Shown: one piece after another, positions 23,472 through 33,721 of the stretch
How positions within the stretch are numbered: the first letter of the stretch is position 1
Layout: every line of letters starts with the position of its first letter
From: Parapristionchus giblindavisi
Taxonomy: Eukaryota; Nematoda; Chromadorea; Rhabditida; Diplogasteridae
Reading direction: 5' to 3'
Assembly (NCBI GenBank): GCA_943737045.1
Contig: CALSFV010000398.1
Span: 62,001-126,000 of the forward strand
DNA length: 64,000 nt
Notes under the pieces: model-generated
Told to the model about the DNA's origin: nothing
The model's input: the letters and a program-made list of their open reading frames with translations, nothing else
Databases searched by the model: none
Made by a program: the position numbers and the translations under genes

Positions 23472-23956
23472 ATCGAATACAGCAAACAAAATTGATTCGT
23501 TTACAATTTTCCCAGATTTCAAAAATTACCACTTTTAAACTAAAGGTGTAATATAATATGCAGAAGCTATTGAGCAAATAAAAAATTTACCTGGGCCATG
23601 GGAAAATAGTGAGAATTAATTTAATGTGAATTTTTTTTCTGAAAATTCCCGAATTCCAGCCTTCGTTGATCTTTGATCAAAAAATTTACCTCAGCAATAG
23701 TTTCTTAGAATTCGCCAAGGAGTCCACTGCACTCACTCCCGAATCGATTGGATTCGAAATAAACGTTTTAGGAAAAGGCGCCAAATCGTTGTGTGGTCAC
23801 CTCCTGAAGCGAATTTTCAATTGAAAGGAATTTCCAAGTACCAGTGAACTACACTCATGGTGCCTGTAATTATCATACATAAAACAGAAAAATTAATTTT
23901 TCGTCGATACCAAAAAATTTCAGTTGTTGAATTTTCTCAGATAGTGTGATATAACA
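23472..23956. repeat. Direct repeat bounding copy A, right side
   Basis: It starts GAATACAGCAAACAAAATTG, the same start as at 14143, and ends CTCAGATAGTGTGATATA, as at 14606. It separates copy A from fragment D. Confidence 0.8.
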
Positions 23957-24131
23957 ATGAAAGGGCAATCAGAGTAGGAATACAAACACCACAGTGCACT
24001 AGTGCGCCAGGTGAACGCGCGTTTCATTTAGTCAAAGTATGGTGCTTGGTGACAAGCACAGATGTTAAATTAAATAGATAATATGAAGATAATCCATTAA
24101 TTTATGAAGGACTCCTCCTGCACTTACCTTT

Positions 24132-24772
24132 TATGGGGGGCGCCCGTTTCGGCAACGCCCGTTTCGGCAACGAGTTATAAATCGGTTGGGAGATGGTGTA
24201 TGGTAACAAAAATTGTACCATTGTTTTCAGTGTGGGTGTACGGTATTGGGCTACCGTAACCGTCGGGAATCGTGAACTGATTTTTTTAGTCGACCCATGA
24301 CCCGGGGTTCATGGTTGAAAATGGCCAAAGTCGAAAATTTCACGATGACCCGAGATCAAATACTAGTTGCCATTATATCAATAGTGAGCCAACTTTTATC
24401 TTTATGGATACCGTAACCCGTACTACCGTAATCTAGTTACCGTAACCTGCAATAATATGGCAAAATGCACTTCAAATCCCGGTTTGATTACGGTAGTTCG
24501 GGTTACGGTAACCAGAAAGATAAAAGTTGGCTCACTATTGATATTATGGCAACTAGTATTTGGTCTCGGAGTGTTATGAATTTTTCGACTTCGGCCATTT
24601 TCAACCATGAACCCCGGGTCATGGGTCGAATGAAAAAAATCAGTTCGCGATTCCCGAGGGTTACGGTAGCCCAATACCGTACACCCACACCGATAACAAT
24701 GGTACAAATTTTGTTTCCATACACCATCTCCCAACCGATTTATAACTCGTTGCCGAAACGGGCGCCCCCCCC
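24132..24772. mobile_element. Foldback element of about 640 bp with 300-bp arms
   Basis: The ends are GGGGGGCGCCCGTTTCGGCAACG and its complement near 24745-24770. The arms pair along almost all their length (for example CAACCGATTTATAACTCG and ATGACCCGGGGTTCATGG). The corresponding site in the parental locus (about 52456) is empty, so it moved in after duplication D. The inner part is related to the inverted repeat at 5526-5880. No coding capacity. Confidence 0.75.
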
Positions 24773-24837
24773 CCCCTTTTACCCCATTTACCTTTTACCT
24801 GTCATGAGCCACCAATTTGCGAACGTGATTATTAATT

Positions 24838-24839
24838 AC

Positions 24840-24909
<70 letters not shown>

Positions 24910-24910
24910 T
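24838..24910. repeat. (ATT)n microsatellite in fragment D
   Basis: About 24 uninterrupted copies, next to the EEFYP exon. The parental array is at 52512-52563 and is shorter. It reads as poly-Tyr or poly-Asn in shadow frames. Confidence 0.95.
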
Positions 24911-26303
24911 TAGTAGCTCACCCTCGCCTCCTCAAGTGTGTAGTTCAGCTCGATGAATTCGGGTGCTATGAGTTCAGCATTATCCGCTAGCTGTTCCTCG
25001 TAGACCTCTCGTCTCTTGGCTAGGAGATACTCCCATTTCTCTGAGAGAGACCATCCACGCTCGATCGATTTCGCCTTCCGAGGGTAGAATTCCTCCTGAA
25101 ATTTCCATAAATTTATTTTAATTTAAGATATAATTTAATTGATTGCTTTTCATCATTCAATGAAACCCGAATAATGCCTTAGAAATGTACTTCAATGGAG
25201 TAGTGACAAAATTAATTGAAAAAATTTAATTAGAAAGTTTATTCCATTAGGATTTTGAGCATACAATAGTTTTACACCATACATTTTCGCCCCACCCACA
25301 ATCTGTTGTTTTTGCGAATTATAAACTGACCCGAAATTTGAACAAAACTGACCCGATCTACATCTCAAGTACTACCCGCACATTCCTAGATGGGTTTCGA
25401 GTCTCACAACTGACCGCATTGACAAAAGTGCTCACTCACAATGTGGGTGCTCGAAAATGTATGTTTTACACATCCTACAATTTACATCTAATGTGCATAC
25501 TTTGCACATTATAACCTATTTATTTAAAAACCACACAATTGCTAACAAGCACTAAGCACTAACCATGTAGGTGTGGAGATGCTCGGCCGACTCTAGATGT
25601 TCATCTACTTGATCGTAGTTGTACCCGGCATCATGACAGATCGAGCACGCCCACCATCCAGACTCCGCAAAGGGAAACACCAGCTCGTGCATACTCTCGA
25701 GGCCTTAATTATGTATTAGATATTAATGATTATGATGTAATAGTAACCAGCGCACATTATTTCAAGATTAAATAGTGAACGAACAAGAAAAACTGATGAA
25801 TGAGAGTAAAATTACGTCATAATTTCGACTTTACTCGTTTCATCCCCACCTAGCGATGATCACTTGAAGTGAATAAACTATTATGATTACTTCTAACATT
25901 ATCATTGTTCTCGAGATATTGCACTACTCGTTATTGTTTATCTTATCGTTTCTCTCTCAGAAAAAGAAAATCGATAAGATGAATGCCAACCTATGGCCTG
26001 TTCGCCAGAATTCCTGTATCTTTCGAGCATGAGCGAGGGTCGTTTCGAACTGGTGACCGTTGTCACTTCTTGCGTGCAGAACTTTTTTTTCTTTTCTTTC
26101 CTCCAAACTGCGTGTAATATTATACATCAAGCAGATCTTATAAAGTGGTGTCGTACTGCCTCTGTGTTATCCTTCCATGCATTGAATCATGTTTTACTGA
26201 CTGTCTAGGGGTCTAGAAAACGAATATCAAAATGTGTTAGAGCAATAAATTTTATTGATCTTGAAGTACAGTAAACTCTGATTTAGTGTAGTACTGTAAA
26301 CAC

Positions 26304-26608
26304 TAGGGTTGGCAATAACGGACACGCATTGCGGGCCCGCAATGCTTGTTAAATCATTGCGGGCCCGCAATAGCATTGCGGCCCGCAATGACTACTTTAT
26401 TCCTATCTGGCCACTTTTTGTGATCGGTCGTTCTTTTGTTCTCTTCACTTTCCTTCGCTCTCTCGTTTGCTTGAGAGAACAAAATCATTGCGGGCCCGCA
26501 ATGGCATTGCGGGCCCGCAATGATTTTACACCGCATTGCGGGTCCGCAATCATTAGAAATAAAGAGTCAAGGCCATTGCGGGCCGCAACCCCCGAATAGC
26601 CAACTCTA
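26304..26608. mobile_element. hAT-type MITE carrying GC-rich palindromes
   Basis: It is flanked by a perfect 8-bp duplication GTAAACAC (26296-26303 and 26609-26616), with 10-bp ends TAGGGTTGGC and GCCAACTCTA (one mismatch). Inside are at least seven copies or near copies of the palindrome ATTGCGGGCCCGCAAT. It is 305 bp and non-coding; frames through it are artefacts of the palindromes. Confidence 0.85.
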
Positions 26609-26679
26609 GTAAACACCATTGCGGTGTACGATAAATAAATAAATAAGTAAGTGTGCCTTATAATTATGAACACGGTTTT

Positions 26680-26810
26680 ACCACAGCGTTCTCATGACTT
26701 TCAAAGCAAGAACGACCGCTCAACATACAAACTCTCTCGAATACAATGGTCTCTCCTTTGTCTTGCTTTGGAAGAAAAATGGCTTGGACCAGAATACTGT
26801 GTTACCCTGA
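26680..26810. repeat. Dispersed foldback repeat (partner 63716-63860, inverted)
   Basis: The stretch containing TCATGACTTTCAAAGCAAGAAC and ACTCTCTCGAATACAATGGTCTC reappears on the other strand at the right end of the window. CAAAGCAAGA and TCTTGCTTTG make an internal hairpin. Confidence 0.65.
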
Positions 26811-26944
26811 ATGTCGTTTGACACCTCTATCACAAATCACGAGAATAATATAGCTTGCCGTAATTTTTAAGTGTACATTATCTGCTAATCGATAATCGAT
26901 GATGTAATATAATATAATGATAATGGTAATCGATAAATCGATCA

Positions 26945-27440
26945 TGTCTTGATGACCGATATGTCCTCCATTCCTGGTAACCAAAGGAATCGAGTGCAGA
27001 ACTCATCTAAGATGACGTCATCGGACCATGACTGTACCATAGGAGCAGTGTGAAGGATGATAGGAATCTGTCAGGAATTATTGATTTATGTTTCGATTTG
27101 ATTTAATTTCGTATAACTTGACTATTGATTGATTTAACTGAGATCAAAATTGCGAAATTATGGGGAATTCTAAATATGATTGTGATATCAAAATACTACA
27201 TCTGAATCGTAGAAAATTTGTATCGTAGCTAATTTTTAATTCGTTCTGATTCATTTTTTAAAAATTATTGATTGTTTAAAACTTGCAAAAATCGGTATTG
27301 GATGAGCGTCTAGCTCGATTTCCCCGTTGAAAGATACGACTAACGGACTCGATAGTGCCTTCGTCTTACCATCTATAGCGATTGATAAACGGATCTGAGG
27401 TACAACTCGACTAAAGAGAACTAATTTAGTCAATTTCGAA
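26945..27440 (-). other. Possible exon remnants, unrecognised
   Basis: Two minus-strand stretches look exon-like. One at about 26950-27071 is open from a CAG acceptor and contains VQSWSDDVILDEFCTRFLW; the other is at about 27290-27420 with IRLSIAIDGKTKALSSPL and a GTAAGA donor nearby. I cannot link them to a family or to each other, and chance is possible. Confidence 0.2.
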
Positions 27441-28413
27441 ATTCATCTTTGGAAAAAAAAACATGAAAAGAACTTCGCCCATTCTAATTTTTTCGCAACT
27501 GCGTTTTATTTACAAAATGAGTATGCTAATAAATACTTTAGTCATCTTGTAATCAATACAATAGTCGCATTTCAAGTTTATAAATGTGAGATTTATCTTC
27601 TTTTATCAGAAAATATCAAGTGAAATTCAACAACTCAGAAAATCTGTTAAAAAAATCATTATTTCGCCCATTGTTCGAAAAATTGTAGACAAAGATCAAA
27701 GATCACGCCAAAGAAATAGAGTAAACACTTTTGTGAACACCTCTAACACAGATAGGTTTGAAAATAAGAGATTTCTTCAAAAGAGGTGCATACTGTGAAT
27801 CGATAAATCGACATGATATAATGATATGCTCAATTTCAGTTGAAACTCAATATTTATTCTCGGTAATCTTCGCACGAACGACTACTATAATAACAGAGAT
27901 AGAAACAGAAATGAAATTTAAAGAAAGTTAATTGTGTAAACTCTAAGATCATCATATGCTTTACAATGATTACACATGCGGGGGTAATATTCAATCTAAA
28001 TCAGGAATCAGGATAAGGAATGACTAAACGTATAATATTCCGATACAAATAGAAACTGCATGTTTGAAACCGGACAAAGTATACAAATAAATTAGAACGA
28101 AACGATTCAATCAATAATATTGTCCGCTACCGTAACCAGGTTGAGATCCGTAATTGGGAGGATAGGCTCTGTACTGGCCAGACTGATCATAGTATCCTTG
28201 TGGCTGTTGTTGTTGCTGCTGTGGTCTTGGTGGCAGATGAGCAGATGGCTGTTGAGCGTAGTGCTGTTGTTGCTGTTGTGGCTGGCCACTGTTCCACTGT
28301 CCGCCAGTGGCGATAGCGCTCGCCGCGCCATAATAGTCCTGGCCAGCCGCGGGCGCTGGCGCCTTGGGGGCGGCATGCGCAGCCGCGGCGAGATGCGGTT
28401 GGGCGGGGCCTTG

Positions 28414-29126
28414 TTACGCACGACCCACTGCTGACGTACGAGGAGTACGAATTGCCTTTTCATTTGCAAGATCTTGAGTTCCAATACGAGAAGGATGAAT
28501 TGCCTTTACATTTGCAAGATCTTGGGTTCCAATACGAGAAGGATGAATTGCCTTTACATTTGCAGGATCGGGGGTTCCAATACGAGAAGGATGAATTGCC
28601 TTTACATTTGCAGGATCGGGGGTTCCAATACGAGAAGGATGAATTGCCTTTACATTTGCAGGATCGGGGGTTCCAATACGAGAAGGATGAATTGCCTTTA
28701 CATTTGCAGGATCGGGGGTTCCAATACGAGAAGGATGAATTGCCTTTACATTTGCAGGATCGGGGGTTCCAATACGAGAAGGATGAATTGCCTTTACATT
28801 TGCAGGATCGGGGGTTCCAATACGAGAAGGATGAATTGCCTTTATATTTGCAGGATCGGGGGTTCCAATACGAGAAGGATGAATTGCCTTTATATTTGCT
28901 GGATCGGGGGTTCCAATACGAGAAGGGCGAATTGCCTTTACATTTGCAGGATCGGGGGTTCCAATACGAGGAGGATTTATCGTAGCGATGTCATTTAACC
29001 GCACAATGCTGACTCCTTCTGATAAAAATGAAATTGTTATTTCAAATAACTTTATGAGGACATACCATCGGGAAGAGGATGGATGAAGTTGCATGTAGCG
29101 AGAATTATAATTATGAACGTAATCAT
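28414..29126 (-). CDS. Chimeric secreted tandem-repeat protein (221 residues)
   Basis: Exons 29066-29126 and 28414-29018 are joined across a 47-bp intron with the same donor and acceptor as the intact secreted genes. The protein begins with the same signal peptide (MITFIIIILATCNFIHPLPD) and the next 14 or so residues of the secreted family (SIVRLNDIATINP). It then runs into eleven in-frame 16-residue repeats (consensus HPSRIGTPDPANVKAI) and ends within sequence derived from the tail exon of the zinc-finger/RS gene, read in a different frame (RTPRTSAVGRA). The first mature cysteine of the family is changed to Ser. All repeats are multiples of three bases, so the frame survives copy-number change. 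Whether it is expressed is unknown. Confidence 0.5.
28452..28985. repeat. 48-bp minisatellite, 11 copies
   Basis: The unit includes TTGCCTTTACATTTGCAGG and ATCGGGGGTTCCAATACGAG. The central copies are identical and those at both ends carry substitutions, the pattern left by recent expansion from the middle. It is open in several frames on both strands because the unit is divisible by three and lacks stops. Confidence 0.95.
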
Positions 29127-29440
29127 AGCTGAAAAGAGGAGTGGAGTACTTTTAAATTAATAAACTAGTAAGCCAAAGAAGAGCGAAAAAGAAATAGAAC
29201 AGAGTTATATCAAACTGAAATCGATGGAAAGACCACAGAGCAAGAGATAGAAGACAATCATATGGCAGTGAACCCCTTTAGTATCTCTCTCTCTTCCTCC
29301 ATATGCAAAGGTCTCTCCCTCTCCTATTAGAATCTCTCCCTCTATACATCTGACCTCTATCTCCCCCTGCCGAGAGAGAGAGAAGGTCTCCCTGTATTTG
29401 AATCTGTCTCTCTATCCATTTGACCTCTGTGTCCATATCC

Positions 29441-29566
29441 ATGAACGTTGGCAAACCGTTTGCCGGCAAAAATGACGTCACAAGCGTAGGCGGATGATCT
29501 CTGGCAAACGCCTCCGCCCACGATTGTGACGTCACGTTTGCCGGCAAACGGTTTGCCAACGTTCAT
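29441..29566. mobile_element. 126-bp palindromic MITE
   Basis: It begins ATGAACGTTGGCAAACCG and ends CGGTTTGCCAACGTTCAT, with GCCGGCAAA pairs and TGACGTCAC inside. It is present in fragment C but absent from the corresponding flank in copies A (about 16205) and B, so it inserted after duplication. A diverged relative is at about 55087-55212. Confidence 0.75.
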
Positions 29567-30450
29567 GGCTACGGTTTCTGATCTGCCTCCAGCGAGAGAG
29601 ATCTCCCTCTCCCTCTATTTGAACCAGTCCATCTAACCATTCCATAACTTTCCTTTTAAATTAATCATGATTACTGCAAAATTTGAACTCAACGATTCAC
29701 TCCTTCTCAATCTTCATAAGTAATAATGAAAAACAACAACTATGTACCTGCACATACACACAACAACGGCATAAAACAAAGGAAAATAAAAAAACGGAAT
29801 AATGAACACATCACTTAATGACGTATGAATGTACAAAAATATGTGGAAAAACATGAATAACCTATTTACAAAAACATTCTATCGAGTGAAAAAAAAAACT
29901 TTTAAAATCCGACAACATGTGAGTGATTACAAAACATGTGTGAATACATAAGTTATGTACAACAAAAGTATTTCAAGAGATTTCAACATCCAAAAACTGA
30001 CAACAAGTAAGAGTAAGTACAAATCATTTGTGAAAAAATGCATAAGTTATGTAGATCAACAGTCTATTATATATTGTACATACGAGAGAAAAAGAATATC
30101 GAAACGATCTTCAATCTTGTCTAATGGGCAGCAGAGATATTCCTGTACATTGTCCGCTTCCACCGAATATTTCATTCCGTCGATTCAATTTGAAAAATGA
30201 TTTTGCCATTTTTTTGCTTGACAAGAATTGCAAAAAAATTCAAATACGCTGTCCTATGTCATGTGGATATTGACTTTGTTGTCATTTGTAAAGCCAAAAA
30301 GGTTGTTGGGGGTATTAAATCAAGTGATGATAGTGAATATCGCCGAAACGTTTTGAAAAATATATATCAATAATATCTTGTTTATAACCTTTTTTGCTTT
30401 ACAAAGGAACAAACTCAATATATTTTTTAAAGGAAGAAAATATACCCATC
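29567..30450. other. AT-rich stretch, no gene seen
   Basis: No frame with coding character. A small inverted repeat pairs TTTGTAAAGCCAAAAAGGTT (about 30284) with AACCTTTTTTGCTTTACAAA (about 30387). Confidence 0.5.
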
Positions 30451-31303
30451 TCATGACTCCATTCAGTGATAGCGCTCATGACTCCATTCAGTGATAGCGC
30501 TCATGACTCCATTCAGTGATAGCTCTCATGACTCCATTCAGTGATAGCTCTCATGACTCTATTCAGTGATAGCCCTCGTGACTCCATTCAGTGATAGCGC
30601 TCATGACTCCATTCAGTGATAGCACTCATGACTCCATTCAGTGATAGCTCTCGTGACTCCATTCAGTGATAGCTCTTATGATTCCATTCAGTGATAGCTC
30701 TAATGATTCCATTCAGTGATAGCTCTTATGATTCCATTCAGTGATAGCTCTTATGACTCCATTCAGTGATAGCTCTCATGACTCCATTCAGTGATAGCTC
30801 TCATGACTCCATTCAGTGATAGCTCTCGTGACTCCATTCGGTGATAGTTATCATGACTCCATTCAGTGATTGCTCTTATGATTCCATTCAGTGATAGCTC
30901 TTATGATTCCATTCAGTGATAGCTCTTATGATTCCATTCAGTGACAGCTCTTATAATTCCATTCAGTGATAGCTCTCGTGACTCCATTCAGTGATAGCTC
31001 TTATGATTCCATTCAGTGATAGCTCTAATGATTCCATTCAGTGATAGCTCTTATGATTCCATTCAGTGATAGCTCTTATGACTCCATTCAGTGATAGCTC
31101 TCATGACTCCATTCAGTGATAGCTCTCATGACTCCATTCAGTGATAGCTCTCGTGACTCCATTCGGTGATAGTTATCATGACTCCATTCAGTGATTGCTC
31201 TTATGATTCCATTCAGTGATAGCTCTTATGATTCCATTCAGTGATAGCTCTTATGATTCCATTCAGTGACAGCTCTTATAATTCCATTCAGTGATAGCTC
31301 TCT
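30451..31303. repeat. 25-bp satellite, about 34 copies, with a 325-bp higher-order period
   Basis: The unit is close to TCATGACTCCATTCAGTGATAGCTC in two halves. Rare variants recur exactly 325 bp (13 units) apart: GATAGTTATCATG at 30846 and 31171, and CTCTAATGATTCC at 30698 and 31023. A block of 13 units was therefore duplicated as a whole. There are no spacers, so it is not a CRISPR-like array. Confidence 0.95.
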
Positions 31304-31737
31304 ATGCGATTCATACTGGAGCTGGTTAAAAATGACAAGAAACCACCCAAGAACTTTTTACCTAACTTAACAGAAATAGATTCAAAAAAATGCTAATTAT
31401 ATTCGAAAATCTCCGAATTGGATTAGAATTTCAGTTAATTAGATTCGTTCACTCGGTTACACCCTCTCTTGCCTACCTGTTACCGAGAACACGATTTTTT
31501 TCACCTGTAGCGTTAACATTGAAAACGGAGATTACGGTAGAATTTATCCATGAAAGTTAACGAAAAATGACAACAACAATGACGGTAAACGAAATTCGTT
31601 TTTAATTATGATTTTAGTGATCAAGCCAATCGATTAACCACTTAATGTTTCTCTGTCGCGAAGAACGAGCAAGGGTCAATTATAAAATGAAATTTTGATA
31701 CAAAATCGAGATTTAATTCACTGAGCTTTCTTGATAT
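31304..31737. other. Spacer between satellite and copy B, no gene seen
   Basis: AT-rich, with no supported frame; it ends where homology to copy A begins (AATTTATGATACTTAAAATG). Confidence 0.45.
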
Positions 31738-32470
31738 GAATTTATGATACTTAAAATGCGATCGATTTTAAGTCCTCGAGTTTTTTCGTGACTAAACCAG
31801 TCAGAAGATTATTTTACGCAAAAGCAAAACGAGGTGATTCAGAAATAATCAATAAATGTCTACAATTACATTACTTCTCATGCTACTTTATCCAGAGGCC
31901 ATCATCCAATTGCTTGCTCAAAAGACGAAGCCAGAGAAGAGTGATCTTTTTCTCTCGCAGATATTATGTGAGGTTTATCTTCTTTTATAGTTAGAAAATA
32001 AGAGATTATTCGAAATGCCCCTAAGGTCCACTCATGTAAACGTCAATTAAAAAGTCCCCCTATTATCAAATTATTATTATTCTGATTTCATCAAAAGATG
32101 TGCATATTGTAAATCTATAAATCGCCATGATATAATGAATATGCTTATTTTCGGGTGAAAACTCAATATTTATTCTCATTAAATCTTCGCACGATCGATT
32201 AATATAACAGAGATAAAAACAGAAATGAAATTTTAAAGACAGTTAATTGTGTAAACTCTAAGATCACCATATGCTTTACAATGATTACACATGCGGGAGT
32301 AAGATTCAATCTAGGTCAAATCAATGAAGAATGACTAAACGAATAATATTTCGTTACAAATAGAAACTGAATGTTTGAAACCGATCAAAGAATACAAATA
32401 AATTAGAGAGAAACGATTCAATCAATAATATTGTCCTCGGTTCACTGTAATGAATGATGTGGTATACACA

Positions 32471-33066
32471 TCAGTAGGGGAGTGTGTCAAACCTCATCGC
32501 CACTGGACTCCACAGAGGTGCGAAATTGCATCTCCCATCTTCTGTCTTGGTATCCAGGCAAATCCGTGTATATGGAGGATTCGTAGTTTCTTTATTTATT
32601 GACGAAGCAATCACTATATCTTCGTGCACTTGTTGGAACGACGTTTTTCCCTTAACGATTTTACTTATACTAGATGTGGTTTGTGCATTAGTATGACGTA
32701 CCGAATGCCATTTATTTCCTTCTTTCATCGTGGGATGAGTGTGACTTGAATCAAAGTTCCCCAGCGGCCTTCTGTTGTTACTTGCGGGGTCTTTCATTGC
32801 AATAACCACCAGTACATATTTGGCAATTGATACCATCGATGTTCCAGACTCGCACTTGATGCGTAGATTTACATAATACTGCTCGTTGATCTTGTTCGAC
32901 CCACTGATTCCCGGATTGATTGCCGAGATATCATTTAACCGCACAATGCAGGCTCCTTCTGATAAAAATGAAATCGTTATTTCAAATGACTTTATGAGGA
33001 CATACCATCGGGAAGAGGGTGGATGAAGTTGCATGCAGTGAGAATTATAATTATGAACGTAATCAT
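32471..33066 (-). CDS. Small secreted protein, copy B (182 residues)
   Basis: Exons 33006-33066 and 32471-32958 with a 47-bp intron; same structure as the copy at 15253-15848. Signal peptide MITFIIIILTACNFIHPLPD, three mature cysteines kept. It differs from copy A by about a dozen residues (for example Pro to Ser in NDISAINPG, His to Gln in NEQYYVN, Trp to Cys in TRICLD), more than the flanking coding exons differ, which may hint at relaxed or diversifying selection. The product is probably exported; function unknown. Which of A or B is transcribed cannot be told from sequence. Confidence 0.7.
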
Positions 33067-33511
33067 AGCTGAAAAGGGGAGTTGGAGTACTTTTAAATTA
33101 ATAAACAATTAAGTCAAAGAAGAGGAGAAAAGAAATAGGACAGAGTTATATCAAACTGAAATCGATGGAAAGACCACAGAGCAAGAGATAGAAGACAATC
33201 ATATGGCTGTGAATACCTTTAGCATCTATCTCTCTCTCTTCCTCTATTTGCCAAGGTCTCTCCCTCTCCTTCTATTAGAATCTCTCCCTCTATACATCTG
33301 TCCTCCATCACCATCATCTGATCTGACGATCTGACCTGACCATCTGACCTCTCTACCTTCCCCCCTAACGAGAGAGAGAGAAGGTCTCTCTGTATTTGAA
33401 TATGTCTCTCTATCCATTTGACCATGATCTGTGTGGTGCACACAAAAATATAAAACAAGGAATTACGGGAAGAACTTGGATATATAAAGAAGAAGAGCAC
33501 TTCTGGATGAT

Positions 33512-33721
33512 ATGCTGATGGATTTGGGAGAGGATGAGATTCAGATCGAGGAGGTTGTCGATGCGGAAGAGGATGACAGATCCATTACTGCTGAGGCTAT
33601 GTATTATTTCCTTCACAGTGATCTCAACGGGTATTCTGATCATCCGAATATTTTTTCGATCATTCAGATTCCGATATCGGAAACATCGATTTCGTATTTC
33701 AAAATGCGTATTTTCCAATGA
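33512..33721 (+). CDS. Short acidic open frame, copy B of 16303-16506 (doubtful gene)
   Basis: Start MLMDLGEDEIQIEEVVDAEE; two codons longer than copy A because an extra upstream ATG is present (ATATGCTG in place of ACGCTG). Otherwise one residue change. Unrecognised. Confidence 0.2.
   Translation: MLMDLGEDEIQIEEVVDAEEDDRSITAEAMYYFLHSDLNGYSDHPNIFSIIQIPISETSISYFKMRIFQ

Larger units (their letters stand above)
23957..26085 (-). pseudogene. Fragment D: copy of early exons of the zinc-finger/RS gene
   Basis: It parallels 52310-53650. It holds the exon with EEFYPRKAKSIERGW (about 24924-25095), the zinc-finger exon with CSICHDAGYNYDQVDEHLES (about 25563-25707) and the exon with CTQEVTTVTSSKRPS (about 25985-26080). 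The first two exons of the parent are absent. Frames are still open and the copy is close to the parent (Val to Phe in PEFIEL), so it is fairly recent. A 640-bp palindrome is inserted at 24132-24772. Splicing the last D exon (phase 0) to the first exon of copy A (which needs phase 2) would shift frame and hit a stop after about 16 codons, so a simple D-A fusion gene is not viable. Confidence 0.8.
27790..29280. repeat. Fragment C: third, internally deleted copy of the duplicated block
   Basis: The segment 27820-28437 copies 20090-20720 (the tail exon and downstream sequence of the large gene). The segment 28984-29280 copies about 15710-16010 (the start of the secreted-protein gene and its upstream flank). 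Everything between these two segments in copies A and B (15253-15710 aside, about 4 kb) is missing or reordered, and a 48-bp minisatellite lies at the join. Confidence 0.85.

Noticed and set aside
24465..24956. 163-codon frame with a poly-Tyr tail
   Set aside because: It crosses a foldback element and an (ATT)n array; no coding support.
20381..26085. A single second gene made of D exons spliced to copy A exons
   Set aside because: The last D exon ends in phase 0 but the first copy A exon needs two preceding bases, so joining gives a stop after about 16 codons.
26309..26599. Open frames through the GC-rich repeats
   Set aside because: They follow the palindromic repeats of a hAT-type MITE and occur on both strands, with no coding features.
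28452..28985. Plus-strand repeat protein (FQYEKDELPLHLQD repeats)
   Set aside because: The 48-bp unit is free of stops in several frames. Only the minus-strand frame links to a start, signal peptide and intron.
30451..31303. Repeat array resembling CRISPR
   Set aside because: Units are contiguous 25-mers with no unique spacers, in a eukaryotic genome.
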